From: Planctomycetaceae bacterium
GTDB taxonomy: Bacteria > Planctomycetota > Planctomycetia > Planctomycetales > Planctomycetaceae
Assembly (NCBI GenBank): GCA_029259815.1
Contig: JAJDEJ010000240.1
Coordinates: 1 to 45,804 of the forward strand
DNA: 45,804 bases
Direction of reading: 5' to 3'
This document shows, one piece after another, positions 17,478 through 26,192 of the stretch (positions within the stretch are counted from its first letter, which is position 1; every line of letters starts with the position of its first letter). Below the pieces are notes generated by a model. It did no database searches, had not been told where the DNA came from, and saw nothing but the letters and a program-made list of their open reading frames with translations. The position numbers and the translations under genes are program-made.

Positions 17478-18695
17478 ATGGACTCTCTCTACACAATCGG
17501 ACTGGCAGTGCTCGCATGGACAATTGCCTGTTCCTGGATGGCCATCATATTTGTGTTCGTCAGCGCCTGCCGGAATCGATCCTCATTGCGGCCGGAGACC
17601 GATTCCTCAAGACTCTCAGAACTCCCTCAGCTGAGTGTCATCGTTGCTGCGCGAAATGAGTCGGATTGCATTGAAACATGCATCAGATCGCTGTTTCGTC
17701 AGGACTATCCCGATCTCGAAGTCGTCGCGGTCAACGACCGGAGCACCGATGACACAGGGGAGATTCTTGATCGGCTGGCTAGAGAATTCGCAGGCCGATT
17801 GCGCGTCGCCCATGTCTCGATGTTACCTGCGGGATGGTTCGGTAAGCCACACGCACTTGACGTGGGAATGCAGTCGGCCACTGGGAGCACCGTGTGCTTT
17901 ACCGACGCCGATTGTGAATTCCTGGCCCCGTCAGCCTTGCGAACCACTGTGAACGAAATGATTCGCGGCGAGATTGACTTCATTTCAATCGCTGCGAAGT
18001 ACACGATGAATTCGCTGCGAGAATGCATCGCCGTTCCGTGCTGTGCGGAAAGTCTCTTCGCATGGCTGCGACCGGAGCGGGTGAGCGATCCTCGCTGGCC
18101 TGATGCTTTCGCCAATGGTGCGTTCATCATGGCGAGAAGAGCACCATTCGAGTCCATCGGCGGATGGGGCTCTGTACGCATGAAAATCAGCGAAGACCTT
18201 GAACTGGCGCGCGTCGCGAAGAGCCATGGTTTGCGTCTGAGTGTGGCAGAGGGCGAGTGTTTCTACCAAACAAGTTCCTATCGCACGTGGCGCGAATCGT
18301 GGAACGGCTGGAGTCGTATCCTGAAGGGGGTACTCACACCTGCACAACTGACGGTCACACTGATAAGAATGCTCTTTTTGTTCGTGCTGCCACTCGGAGC
18401 AGTGCTATGGGGCGTCTCGAATGCGCTTCACACTGGCAGCGTCGAATGGCTGACTCATGGGGCAGGACTGGGGTTCGCGATCGCGTTCAGTCTCAGGTGT
18501 GTTCAGGACTTGTTCGTGTTTCGGCTGGTGGGGTCCCCAATCGCAATGATTCCATTCGCCCCACTGGGTCGGCTGTTCGTCATGTGCGCAGCAACACGGG
18601 CGTTGTTATCTCATGCAGGACTGGTCAGAACTCACTGGCGCGGAGCGACATTTGTTGCCGGACGGATGATCATTCCGGAGACTGCCAAGGCGTAG
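17478..18695 (+). CDS. Membrane glycosyltransferase family 2 (HpnB/CrtQ-like)
   Basis: The 405-residue protein has an N-terminal membrane segment (residues 5-30), a GT2 catalytic domain from about 48 and two or three C-terminal membrane segments from about 295. Catalytic landmarks are LSVIVAARNESDCI, AVNDRSTDDT, the DXD-like FTDADCEF near 140, and SEDLELA near 237 with the general-base Asp. The pattern LPAGWFGKPHAL is typical of the HpnB/CrtQ-like subgroup that glycosylates lipids such as hopanoids or carotenoids. The start ATG has AGGA nine bases upstream. Its 3' end overlaps by 26 bp the convergent deacetylase gene, suggesting but not proving a shared envelope-glycolipid function. The acceptor is unknown. 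Confidence 0.82.
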   Translation: MDSLYTIGLAVLAWTIACSWMAIIFVFVSACRNRSSLRPETDSSRLSELPQLSVIVAARNESDCIETCIRSLFRQDYPDLEVVAVNDRSTDDTGEILDRLAREFAGRLRVAHVSMLPAGWFGKPHALDVGMQSATGSTVCFTDADCEFLAPSALRTTVNEMIRGEIDFISIAAKYTMNSLRECIAVPCCAESLFAWLRPERVSDPRWPDAFANGAFIMARRAPFESIGGWGSVRMKISEDLELARVAKSHGLRLSVAEGECFYQTSSYRTWRESWNGWSRILKGVLTPAQLTVTLIRMLFLFVLPLGAVLWGVSNALHTGSVEWLTHGAGLGFAIAFSLRCVQDLFVFRLVGSPIAMIPFAPLGRLFVMCAATRALLSHAGLVRTHWRGATFVAGRMIIPETAKA

Positions 18696-19434
18696 AATCC
18701 GGTATGCCATATCCCAGCGACTCTAACAAAATCGGTTTTCGCCCCGCGTGTAGAAGTTTCTGCACGGTCTGCTCGATCTGAGGAAGAAACCCACGTTCAA
18801 GATCGAGGGGATGCAATACGACACACGGCAGAGCATTTCTTCGAAACCGGGATTGGAATTCCCCCAGCCTGTATCCCGCGCGGCACAGAAAACGGATGGG
18901 CGATACGTCCCAAATCCAACTGGACAATCTCAGACGCTGACCGGACGACGTCACCACGTTGCGATATCCCACGGTATAATGGATGCCGAATTTTGCCAGG
19001 CGATCCGGAGTTGCGAAGCCGATACGGTAAGTCGGTGCGATGAATCCACTGGCGGGCTGCCCCATCCACCGCTCTAAAATCTCTTGGCCCGCAGCAAGGC
19101 GACGGTCTGTTTCTGTAGGATCCAGCCCCTTCATCTCGTCCTTTCCGTCTGCGATCTTTGAATAGAGCCCACCACGTCCCGGTCGAAAGTGTTCAAAACC
19201 GTGCAACTGAATGTTCGCGTATTCGGCACGGACGCGGTCCAGGAAGGGGCGATCCTTTTCACACAAAGGCACACCCGCCCAACACGGAACGACCGCAGCT
19301 GCCATCGCGTTCCCCACCATGGGCGCCAGCGATTTCGTGAAAGTGGCCACATGCTCTGCATAGATCGGAGCCACGTCGTGCAACATGATACAGAATGACT
19401 GCGAGAGATCGAGCTGTTGAGGGTTCACTGTCAT
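18670..19434 (-). CDS. Polysaccharide-deacetylase-like protein (DUF2334/COG3233 type)
   Basis: The 254-residue protein has MLHDVAP near residue 17 and IQLHGFEH near 74, the metal-binding HD and HxxxH-like motifs of DUF2334 and related NodB-fold deacetylases. SGFIAPTYRI follows near 138 and LHPLDLERG with a conserved His near 218. It would remove acetyl groups from an amino sugar or related substrate. No signal peptide is present, so it likely acts in the cytoplasm or at the membrane's inner face. It overlaps the end of the GT2 gene tail to tail. The upstream 415 bp to the MFS gene contains no recognised gene. Family call is moderate to good; the substrate is unknown. Confidence 0.75.
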   Translation of the reverse strand: MTVNPQQLDLSQSFCIMLHDVAPIYAEHVATFTKSLAPMVGNAMAAAVVPCWAGVPLCEKDRPFLDRVRAEYANIQLHGFEHFRPGRGGLYSKIADGKDEMKGLDPTETDRRLAAGQEILERWMGQPASGFIAPTYRIGFATPDRLAKFGIHYTVGYRNVVTSSGQRLRLSSWIWDVSPIRFLCRAGYRLGEFQSRFRRNALPCVVLHPLDLERGFLPQIEQTVQKLLHAGRKPILLESLGYGIPDSTPWQSPE

Positions 19435-19850
19435 GGTTGATGGCCAGTCGATGCGTCAAAATGGACAGAAGGTTTGCCTCTGGATGTAAGGTGGTTTTCG
19501 GACACCGCGAGGGGCAGAAATGTAGCCAAACTCTGCGACCTGCTCCAGATCGATTCTCCCGTTGTGCGTGAAGAGCGAAAGGAAGCTCCGTCGGAGAATT
19601 TCATCCTGAATGCGGCAGACGCGTCGACAGTTCCAGCTTGCAGTGTCTCAACACCCCTGCCACAATCTCCTCGGCTCGCTGGGTGACTGAGTCTTGATGA
19701 GCTTCTCAGGATGGATTCTCTCTCGACCCCGCAATCAAAGTACGGCCTCGACAATCAACAGTCCGGCGACACATCGCCGAGCATCTCAGAGCGCTCATTG
19801 CGGTTCGTTTGAAGCGATGCTTCAGCGATGGCATGAAAGGATTCGCCGCG
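19435..19850. other. Intergenic stretch between divergent deacetylase and MFS genes
   Basis: Two short overlapping frames exist here but none has a recognisable motif, signal peptide or convincing ribosome-binding site. The stretch should hold the divergent promoters of the deacetylase and MFS genes. I see no repeat or hairpin worth naming. Confidence 0.3.
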
Positions 19851-21041
19851 ATGAATCGCATCACTTCCACTCGCACCAGTTCTTTCCTGCTCGCTCTCGC
19901 CTTCCTTGGTTTCGTCAGCCTCGGACTTCCTGACGCTATCACGGGGGTGACATGGCCGTCGGTGAGAGACACGTTTCAACTGCGTCAGGGAGCTGTCGGC
20001 CTTGTTCTGGTCGTCTCGGGTGTCGGCTACTTGATCAGCAGCTTTCTATCCGGACAGTTGATTCAAGCGATCGGGATCGGCTGGGTCCTCGCGGTGAGCA
20101 CCGGCCTCGTGGCGGCTTCGATGTTTGGATTCGGGTTCGCCCCGATCTGGCTCGGATTCGTATTTTGCGCAATGGTGCATGGTCTGGGGTCTGGTGCGAT
20201 CGACTCCGGCCTCAATGGATATGCTGCTCACCAGATGTCGGCTCGACATTTAATCTGGTTGCACGCCTGCTATTGCTTCGGAGCCTTGATCGGTCCGGTC
20301 CTGATGTCGAATGTGCTTGCCAGTGGCCGCCACTACAGCGTTGGATACTCAATCGTCGGAGGGGCCATGTTGGTGCTGACAGTCATGTTCCTGATCACAC
20401 GTCAGTCATGGGGAGCGGCGGCGTCATCCACGAGGCAGATTCGCGTTCCGATGCGCGGCAGCGGCGTCTTGCGGGACTCGACTGTTTGGCTGCAGATGGC
20501 GATCTATTTTTTGTACACCGGGCTCGAAGTGACATTCAGCCAGTGGACGTATACCGTTCTGACAGAATCTCGCAACGTCAGTCCGGACACCGCTGGCATT
20601 GCTGTCGGGGTCTACTGGGGAGCAATCGGTGTGGGACGCGTCATCTCCGGAGCGATCGCGGACCGATTCGGGATCGATCGACTCATTCGCTATTGCCTGG
20701 TCGCTGCGACAAGCGGGGCGTTGCTGTTTGCGGCTCGGCTTCCCGTGGGAGCTGCGTTCCTCGGACTGTCACTCGCCGGACTTGGACTCGCTCCCGTCTA
20801 CCCGTGCCTGATGTCCCGGACTCCGCAGCGACTGGGGGCTGAACGATCAGCGCACGCCATCGGGTTCCAGGTCGGGGCCGCGATGATTGGAGCCGCTGCC
20901 ATCCCCGGAACGCTCGGCGTCATCGCCGGGATGGGAGGATTGGAAACCATTCCGGTTGGAGTCGTGATTCTGTTCGGCATTCTGGTCCTGCTTCATGAAT
21001 CACTGCTCAGCCTGCCGGATGCCGGCTCGGACGCCAAGTGA
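19851..21041 (+). CDS. Major facilitator superfamily transporter
   Basis: This 396-residue integral membrane protein has about twelve hydrophobic segments. The first is LALAFLGFVSLGLPDA, and the pattern GISGAIADRFG-like (SGAIADRFGIDRLIRY) between helices 8 and 9 is the MFS loop signature. The shape resembles the FucP/sugar-type or NNP-like MFS subfamilies, but the substrate cannot be told from sequence. I chose the ATG at 19851 because AAAGGA lies nine bases upstream; earlier in-frame TTG (19809) and ATG (19833) lack one. It stands alone: the pseudo-tRNA follows on the other strand. A sugar or drug exporter role would be a guess. Confidence 0.85.
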   Translation: MNRITSTRTSSFLLALAFLGFVSLGLPDAITGVTWPSVRDTFQLRQGAVGLVLVVSGVGYLISSFLSGQLIQAIGIGWVLAVSTGLVAASMFGFGFAPIWLGFVFCAMVHGLGSGAIDSGLNGYAAHQMSARHLIWLHACYCFGALIGPVLMSNVLASGRHYSVGYSIVGGAMLVLTVMFLITRQSWGAAASSTRQIRVPMRGSGVLRDSTVWLQMAIYFLYTGLEVTFSQWTYTVLTESRNVSPDTAGIAVGVYWGAIGVGRVISGAIADRFGIDRLIRYCLVAATSGALLFAARLPVGAAFLGLSLAGLGLAPVYPCLMSRTPQRLGAERSAHAIGFQVGAAMIGAAAIPGTLGVIAGMGGLETIPVGVVILFGILVLLHESLLSLPDAGSDAK

Positions 21042-21688
21042 CGATCTGCCGGAAGCAGCAACCACAGGTCCTGGAATCGCGTTGCAACCTTCGGTTCCGT
21101 AGACCGATGCCTATCCAATTGAGCTAGGGGTGAAATTGCTACTTCCGGATCAACGTGTTGCCAGATCATCGTCGTTTCGGACGACGTGTTGACATTGGTC
21201 AGTCAGCTCGGAGCCTTCATCAGATGGCGGAGAATACCAAACGCCTCCTCCTCAGTAAGCCTGCAAAACACTGGCTACGGACGCCTCTGCCAGAAGTCAC
21301 TTCTTGGATCTTGACGACTGTCTCATTTTTGAGGCAGGGGAATCGAGCCGGGCGGATGGTGGTTTCGATCAGAAACAACGGTTGCGATTGCAGGTTTCTC
21401 CGACATTGCCGTTTCTCTCTGTCGGTTCTACTGAGCAATGGGACTTCCCGCTTCGACCGATGCATCCTTGATGGTTCACATCAAAGAGATCGAATGGTCA
21501 TTTCCCATTCGCGGATGCGCAATCGGGCTGGTTCAATGTCGAATGCCACAAGTTATATCACGTCGTCAGCTTGTTGCTCACATTTGCGTGGTGATTTACG
21601 GATGCAGTAGTCACGCCGGAGAGCGATTCCTACAATTCCGGGACGAACGATTGCACGCCTGACAATGTAAAAATGAGGACGACTCCGT
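21042..21688. other. Long non-coding stretch with a decayed tRNA
   Basis: Apart from the tRNA-Arg relic at 21058-21132, several open frames here overlap each other and show no motif, codon bias or ribosome-binding site I can support. The PQQ-propeller gene's promoter should be near 21600-21680. Confidence 0.35.
21058..21132 (-). pseudogene. Decayed tRNA-Arg(ACG)-like sequence
   Basis: Minus-strand reading gives CCCCTAGCTCAATTGGATAG (D-arm side), then an anticodon arm TCGGT-CTACGGA-ACCGA: a perfect five-pair stem with a seven-base loop and anticodon ACG (Arg). After it comes AGGTTGCA, then a broken T-arm (ACGCGATTCC instead of GGTTCGATTCC) with extra bases before CTGTGG. The D-arm lacks one base (GATAGGCATC for GATAGAGCATC) and the acceptor strands do not pair. 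It is best read as a degenerate tRNA, possibly the scar of an integration event. A functional tRNA is unlikely. Confidence 0.6.
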
Positions 21689-23002
21689 ATGAGGAGAATT
21701 CAAGGATTGGTAGCACTCACATTGATTGTTGCCAACGTGGGAACAGCCGCTGATTGGCCGCAGTGGAGAGGCGTGCAGCGAGATGGAGTCGCTGCCGATG
21801 AGCACATCCGCGATACATGGTCAAAAATGCCTCCGGAGTTGTTGTGGATGGTGGATGGCTTGGGAGAAGGTTACTCCAGTGTCTCCATTGTTGACGGCGT
21901 GCTCTACACAATGGGGAATCACTATGTCGGTCCAGTTGATATCAAGAACCTGAGACAGAGGGCTGTTGCTTTCGATGCGAAAAGCGGACAGCAGTTGTGG
22001 GCAACTCCGTTGACGGGTAAGAGACTCCCGGCTCACAGTTACCCGGGCTCGCGTTGTACGCCTGCGGTTGATGCCGACCGAGTCTTTGTCATTACCTCCG
22101 ACGGGACGATCGCATCGCTCAATCGCGACGATGGCACGATCGTCTGGCAGAGATCTTTCCATGACGAATGGGAAGGCAAGATGATGTCCGGTTGGGGCTT
22201 TTCGGAGTCGCCACTCGTGGATGGTGACGCCGTCCTTTGTACGCCTGGCGGTGCGGATGCACTGATCGTCAAGCTCGATAAGCTGACTGGCGAAGAAATC
22301 TGGCGATCCCCCGTGCTGCAATCCGCGTTCGATGGACAAGGCACGTCCGCCGGATACTCCTCCATTGTCATCTCACACGGCGGCGGCGTCAAGCAGTACG
22401 TGCAGATGACAGGGCGGGGTCTCGTTGGAGTCCGGGCTGAGGACGGCAAAGTCCTGTGGACCTATGGTCGCATCGCGAACGGCACCGCCAATATCCCCAC
22501 CCCCATTGTGGTCGACGACTACGTCTTCGCATCCACCGGCTACGGTGCCGGGGCCGCACTAATCCATCTGGCTACCGGAAGCAGCTCGGGAGTGACGGCA
22601 GAGGAAGTCTACTTCCTCCCGGGCAAAACCTTCCAGAACCAACACGGCGGCATGGTCCGGTACGGGGACCACATTTACGGTGGCAACGGCAACGGCAACG
22701 GATTCCCGACTTGCATCGAGTGGAAGACGGGCAAAATCGTCTGGGGCGGTAAGCTCCGGGGCGAAGGCAAAGGCTCAGCCGCCGTTACTGGAGTCGCGAA
22801 TGGGATCCTCTTTCGCTATCAGGATGGTGTGATTGCACTCGTCGCTCCGTCACCGGAGCAGTACAACCTCAAGGGAAGTTTCATGCCTGAACACCAGGAG
22901 CGGGAGTCCTGGTCACATCCGGTCGTCGTCGACGGACGCCTCTACCTCCGCGAGCAAGACATGCTGATGTGCTACGATGTCAGCCCGAACACGGGAGACT
23001 GA
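21689..23002 (+). CDS. PQQ-like beta-propeller protein, secreted (BamB-like fold)
   Basis: The 437-residue protein has a signal peptide (residues 1-21, ending TAADWPQWRG) and several PQQ-type propeller repeats: AVFDAKSGQQLWATPL-like at about 91, IASLNRDDGTIVWQRSF near 140, IVKLDKLTGEEIWRSPV near 195, VGVRAEDGKVLWTYG near 250 and CIEWKTGKIVWGG near 350. W-P-Q-W-R-G at the mature N-terminus is typical of planctomycete PQQ-propeller proteins. No quinone-binding dehydrogenase residues are evident, so it is more likely a binding protein than a PQQ dehydrogenase. It is 45 bp upstream of the MoxR gene on the same strand. GAGGA lies upstream of the ATG. Confidence 0.87.
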   Translation: MRRIQGLVALTLIVANVGTAADWPQWRGVQRDGVAADEHIRDTWSKMPPELLWMVDGLGEGYSSVSIVDGVLYTMGNHYVGPVDIKNLRQRAVAFDAKSGQQLWATPLTGKRLPAHSYPGSRCTPAVDADRVFVITSDGTIASLNRDDGTIVWQRSFHDEWEGKMMSGWGFSESPLVDGDAVLCTPGGADALIVKLDKLTGEEIWRSPVLQSAFDGQGTSAGYSSIVISHGGGVKQYVQMTGRGLVGVRAEDGKVLWTYGRIANGTANIPTPIVVDDYVFASTGYGAGAALIHLATGSSSGVTAEEVYFLPGKTFQNQHGGMVRYGDHIYGGNGNGNGFPTCIEWKTGKIVWGGKLRGEGKGSAAVTGVANGILFRYQDGVIALVAPSPEQYNLKGSFMPEHQERESWSHPVVVDGRLYLREQDMLMCYDVSPNTGD

Positions 23003-23047
23003 GACGCTCCCCTCCATCAACTATCGACTTTCAACCATCGACAACAC

Positions 23048-24094
23048 ATGACCGACACTGACGTCACACAAGAATCCATTGACAAGCTCAGCCGTGCATA
23101 TTCCGATCTTCGCGAGCAAATGTCGCAGGTCATCGTCGGTCAAGGCGACGTGATTGATCAGCTGTTAATCGCCCTGTTCAGTCGCGGTCATTGCATGCTG
23201 GAAGGTGTGCCCGGATTGGCGAAGACGCTGATGATCAGCACGTTGTCACGGTGCCTGTCGATGACGTTCTCCCGCGTTCAATTCACTCCCGACCTAATGC
23301 CCGCTGACATCACCGGCACCGATGTGCTGCAACAGGATCAGGAGACGGGCGAGCGAGCCTTCCACTTCCTGCACGGTCCACTGTTTCACAATGTCGTCCT
23401 CGCTGACGAAATCAACAGGACGCCGCCGAAAACCCAAGCCGCCCTCCTGGAAGCCATGCAGGAGCGACAGGTCACGGTCGGCCAGAATCGACATGGCTTG
23501 CCCGATCCGTTCTTTGTGCTCGCAACGCAGAACCCGATTGAGCAGGAAGGAACCTATCAGTTGCCGGAGGCGCAGCAGGATCGGTTTATGTTCAAGGTGT
23601 TCGTCGAGTACCCGTCCTTCGAGGAGGAACGTACCATCGCCCGGCAGACGACCGGCGTCGCCGGTGATGATGTCAAGAAGGTGCTGAATGTTGAAGAGAT
23701 TCTCGAACTCCAGCAGTACGTGCGTCAGGTCCCAGTCACCGATCATGTGATTGACTACGCCCTTGCTCTCGTGAGGCAAACGCGGATCGGCGAAGACGGG
23801 GTTCCGGACTTTGTCAACGACTGGCTCAGTTGGGGAGCCGGCCCGCGTGCTGTACAAAACCTTCTGCTGGGCGGCAAAGCACGTGCCCTGTTGCAAGGTC
23901 GCACGTATGTGTCGACCGACGACATTAAGTCTCTCGCCGCACCCGTCCTGCGGCACCGCATCGTCACGAACTTCTCTGCCGAAAGTGACGGCATCACGGC
24001 CGACACGGTCATCGACAAACTGATCCAGGAGACCCCCTCCAAAGAGGGAGAACTGACGACCGATCCACGACTCAAGAAGATCTTCGCTGCGTAG
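23048..24094 (+). CDS. MoxR-family AAA+ ATPase
   Basis: The 348-residue MoxR ATPase carries Walker A GVPGLAKT (53-60), Walker B VVLADE (116-121), [18 protein letters not shown] and sensor-1-type [13 protein letters not shown]. MoxR proteins act as chaperones that activate metal- or vWA-containing partners; here the partner is presumably the DUF58 protein encoded next on the same strand. The two genes are separated by 144 bp containing a 27-bp-arm palindrome (24119-24202), unusual for a pair normally only a few bases apart. There is no signal peptide, so it is cytosolic. The assignment is secure; the target is inferred. Confidence 0.93.
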   Translation: MTDTDVTQESIDKLSRAYSDLREQMSQVIVGQGDVIDQLLIALFSRGHCMLEGVPGLAKTLMISTLSRCLSMTFSRVQFTPDLMPADITGTDVLQQDQETGERAFHFLHGPLFHNVVLADEINRTPPKTQAALLEAMQERQVTVGQNRHGLPDPFFVLATQNPIEQEGTYQLPEAQQDRFMFKVFVEYPSFEEERTIARQTTGVAGDDVKKVLNVEEILELQQYVRQVPVTDHVIDYALALVRQTRIGEDGVPDFVNDWLSWGAGPRAVQNLLLGGKARALLQGRTYVSTDDIKSLAAPVLRHRIVTNFSAESDGITADTVIDKLIQETPSKEGELTTDPRLKKIFAA

Positions 24095-24118
24095 AGAGTG
24101 ATCAGTTGTCAGGAGGTA

Positions 24119-24202
24119 GTGATGGGGTCAGGCACCTTTTTCTGACCGGAGTTTCTCCATGAGGAACGGTGTTCATCAGAAAAAAGTGCCTGACCCCATC
24201 AC
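24119..24202. repeat. GGGGTCAG inverted-repeat element between moxR and the DUF58 gene
   Basis: The left arm is 24119-24145 and the right arm 24176-24202, with a 30-base loop; 26 of the 27 arm positions pair. The core reads GTGATGGGGTCAGGCAC at the left edge and its complement at the right. A T-run follows the core in the left arm. The same core occurs at 34321 and, partly, at 25243. It resembles REP-type palindromes spread by IS200-like (REP-associated tyrosine) transposases, but no such gene is in this window. Confidence 0.85.
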
Positions 24203-24238
24203 ATGCAAACACTTAAGAACTGAATACTGACGACTGGA

Positions 24239-25150
24239 ATGTCCGACCACCCCCATAGCATGCTCGACCCGGAAGCCGTCAGTCGCATCTCGCGGCTGGA
24301 GTTGGAGGCACGGCATGTCGTCGAGGGCTTCCTGTCAGGACTCCACCGGTCTCCCTACTTTGGACAGTCGATCGAATTCGTCCAGCATCGTGAATACGTT
24401 CCGGGGGATGACGTGCGGCGGATCGACTGGAAGGTCTGGTCAAAAACCGACAAGTTCTACATCAAGCAGTACGAGGAAGAGACGAATCTCCGTACGGCTT
24501 TGCTCGTCGATGCCAGCGAGAGTATGCAGTTTGGCAGCGGGGAAAAGACAAAGTTCGACTATGCATGTTCGATCGCAGCGTGCTTGAGCTACCTGCTCCT
24601 GCGACAGCAAGACGCCGTCAGCCTCTCCACGTTCGACAGTCAACTGAGAAATCGCATCCCCTCACGCAGTCAACAAACGCACTTGAATGCGTTACTCGCG
24701 GCTCTCGAAGCGGAGTCTCCAGAAAGCAAGACGGACATCTATGGCATCTTGCGGCAGGTCGCAGAGGCCAAGTCTGAACGAGGGATGGTTGTTCTCATTT
24801 CAGATTTGTTCACGCCTCGTGAAGACCTGTTTCGTGGCCTGCGTCTCTTGCGAAAACGCGGACATGACGTGCTGATCTTTCATGTGCTGGACGATCAGGA
24901 GCTTGACTTCGACTTTACAGGCACCACGAAATTCGAAGGCTTGGAGGACGCTGGCGAACTCGTCTGCGACCCTCGTTCTCTCCGCGAAGGCTATCAGCGA
25001 GCCCTGGGAGAGTTTCTCGACGAAGTCCGCCATCGATGTGCGCGAAACGTCATCGACTATCAGACCATCCGCACCAGCGAGCACCTTGATGCTGTCCTGA
25101 GACACTATGTCAATCATCGCGTTGGACTACGCGGCACGGCGAGGAATTGA
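24239..25150 (+). CDS. DUF58 domain protein (vWA-like), MoxR partner
   Basis: This 303-residue protein has the DUF58 signature [20 protein letters not shown] (51-70) and a vWA-type fold with MIDAS-like D91ASES95M following [13 protein letters not shown] is the expected metal-binding strand and VLISDLF near 187 the second. DUF58 proteins are usual neighbours and probable targets of MoxR. The usual downstream BatA/BatB-like vWA membrane proteins are missing: after this gene the strand changes and a palindrome (25243-25329) intervenes, so the operon is cut short to two genes. No membrane segment is seen in this 303-aa form. Confidence 0.9.
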   Translation: MSDHPHSMLDPEAVSRISRLELEARHVVEGFLSGLHRSPYFGQSIEFVQHREYVPGDDVRRIDWKVWSKTDKFYIKQYEEETNLRTALLVDASESMQFGSGEKTKFDYACSIAACLSYLLLRQQDAVSLSTFDSQLRNRIPSRSQQTHLNALLAALEAESPESKTDIYGILRQVAEAKSERGMVVLISDLFTPREDLFRGLRLLRKRGHDVLIFHVLDDQELDFDFTGTTKFEGLEDAGELVCDPRSLREGYQRALGEFLDEVRHRCARNVIDYQTIRTSEHLDAVLRHYVNHRVGLRGTARN

Positions 25151-25242
25151 AGGCATTGGAGACCGTGATTCAGTGACTCTGATCGGCCCTTCGCGATCCG
25201 TGATGAAGCTCAACACGAGTGGTTCGTCACAGCTTGATTTTC

Positions 25243-25329
25243 GGGTGGCGGGGTCAGGAGCGAAGCGGATGGTCCCGGTGTGAAAACGCGGAATGCCAGG
25301 GCCATCCCGTTGGTCTGACCCCGCCACCC
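25243..25329. repeat. GGGGTCAG-type inverted-repeat element after the DUF58 gene
   Basis: Perfect 15-bp arms, GGGTGGCGGGGTCAG (25243-25257) and CTGACCCCGCCACCC (25315-25329), enclose 57 bases that themselves pair partly (GGATGGTCCC with GGGCCATCCC). It shares GGGGTCAG with the elements at 24119 and 34321 but differs outside that core. It fills most of the 207-bp gap between the convergent DUF58 and glycosyltransferase-like genes, so a bidirectional terminator role is possible. Confidence 0.75.
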
Positions 25330-25357
25330 AACCCGAATTCTTGGCTGTGACGCTCCA

Positions 25358-26128
25358 CTAGGCAGCAGGTCGCCGTCCTTTTAACCATGACCGAACGGTC
25401 GAGACTGGTGGCGTCTTGCGGAGTCGCTTGAGCAGCAGCGGCCACTCTGCGTGTGTTCCTCTGCGAGACGTGTCGACTTCGATTCCCTCTCGTCGACAGA
25501 ATCGGATTGCGCCCGGGAGCCACTTGCCTTTCAGGATGCCAGTGTCCGCGTAGTAGTCAATAAGCGGTGAACCAACGGGAGTGGCAAGAAATGGCTCTGA
25601 CAACTCTGCTGATCGCCCGCTGCCAATCAGTTCCATGTCCCAGCCCGTTTCGCCATCGACGAGAAGTTTCAGCAGCGTTTCTGCACTCCACCAGGCTGCT
25701 TGCAGTGAGCAGCGATACTCAGCATGACGACTGATTTCGCCGAGCCCAAACGGATTTTCATGCGGCAGATCCGGATTGGGAGCACCGGCGAGTCGTACGT
25801 AACCTGCACCAATCTCTTGAGCATAGCTGATGACGCTCTCCAGACGTGCGGTGTCCATCGGGCTCTTCAGAAAGTAGTCCTCCTGCAGATAAATGATTGA
25901 CTGACAGTTCAGTTCATCAAGCACATGCCGGAGGTTCGACGCCCAGCCGCGGTCTTTGCCGAGGGAGGTGTTGTGCACTCGCGGGTCGTCGAACGTCTCA
26001 TTGATACTGACCAGATGAATTGGATACGGGCAATCAGGCCAGTAGCGAAACAGGAGTTGAAAGAATGGAGTCCACGCATCGCTGTAGGCATCACACGAGG
26101 GGACGATGATATGGGTCTGTGAGCTCAT
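25358..26128 (-). CDS. Putative glycosyltransferase-like protein of the fucose locus, function unassigned
   Basis: The 256-residue protein has no signal peptide or membrane segment. Its opening THIIVPSCDAYSDAWTPF resembles a GT-A type beta strand, and SIIYLQEDYFLK near 80 looks like a DXD-type region (QED-Y) after a hydrophobic strand. Later AWWSAETLLKLL is followed by a charged C-terminus. I cannot assign a family with confidence; nucleotide-diphospho-sugar transferase is the likeliest fold. It follows fcl and gmd on the same strand, separated from fcl by about 200 bp containing a REP-like pair (26193-26295). That suggests a role in transferring a GDP-linked sugar, possibly fucose, but this rests on context. 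Confidence 0.6.
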   Translation of the reverse strand: MSSQTHIIVPSCDAYSDAWTPFFQLLFRYWPDCPYPIHLVSINETFDDPRVHNTSLGKDRGWASNLRHVLDELNCQSIIYLQEDYFLKSPMDTARLESVISYAQEIGAGYVRLAGAPNPDLPHENPFGLGEISRHAEYRCSLQAAWWSAETLLKLLVDGETGWDMELIGSGRSAELSEPFLATPVGSPLIDYYADTGILKGKWLPGAIRFCRREGIEVDTSRRGTHAEWPLLLKRLRKTPPVSTVRSWLKGRRPAA

Positions 26129-26192
26129 CAGATCATTTCACAAGTGCGAGATTCTGGTGGTCGCGGCTGTACAAGAGTGTCCGGTACTTCGG

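Noticed and set aside
19431..19754. Small minus-strand frame between deacetylase and MFS genes
   Set aside because: No motif, no ribosome-binding site; overlaps the start of the deacetylase gene.
21155..21662. Two overlapping small plus-strand frames after the tRNA relic
   Set aside because: No codon preference, motif or start signal; region looks non-coding.
23294..23956. Open frame of 220 codons opposite moxR
   Set aside because: Shadow caused by codon bias of moxR; no motif.
24119..24202. A Rho-independent terminator for moxR
   Set aside because: The arms are much longer than usual and the T-run is within an arm, and the same core recurs elsewhere, so a repeat element fits better; termination may still occur.
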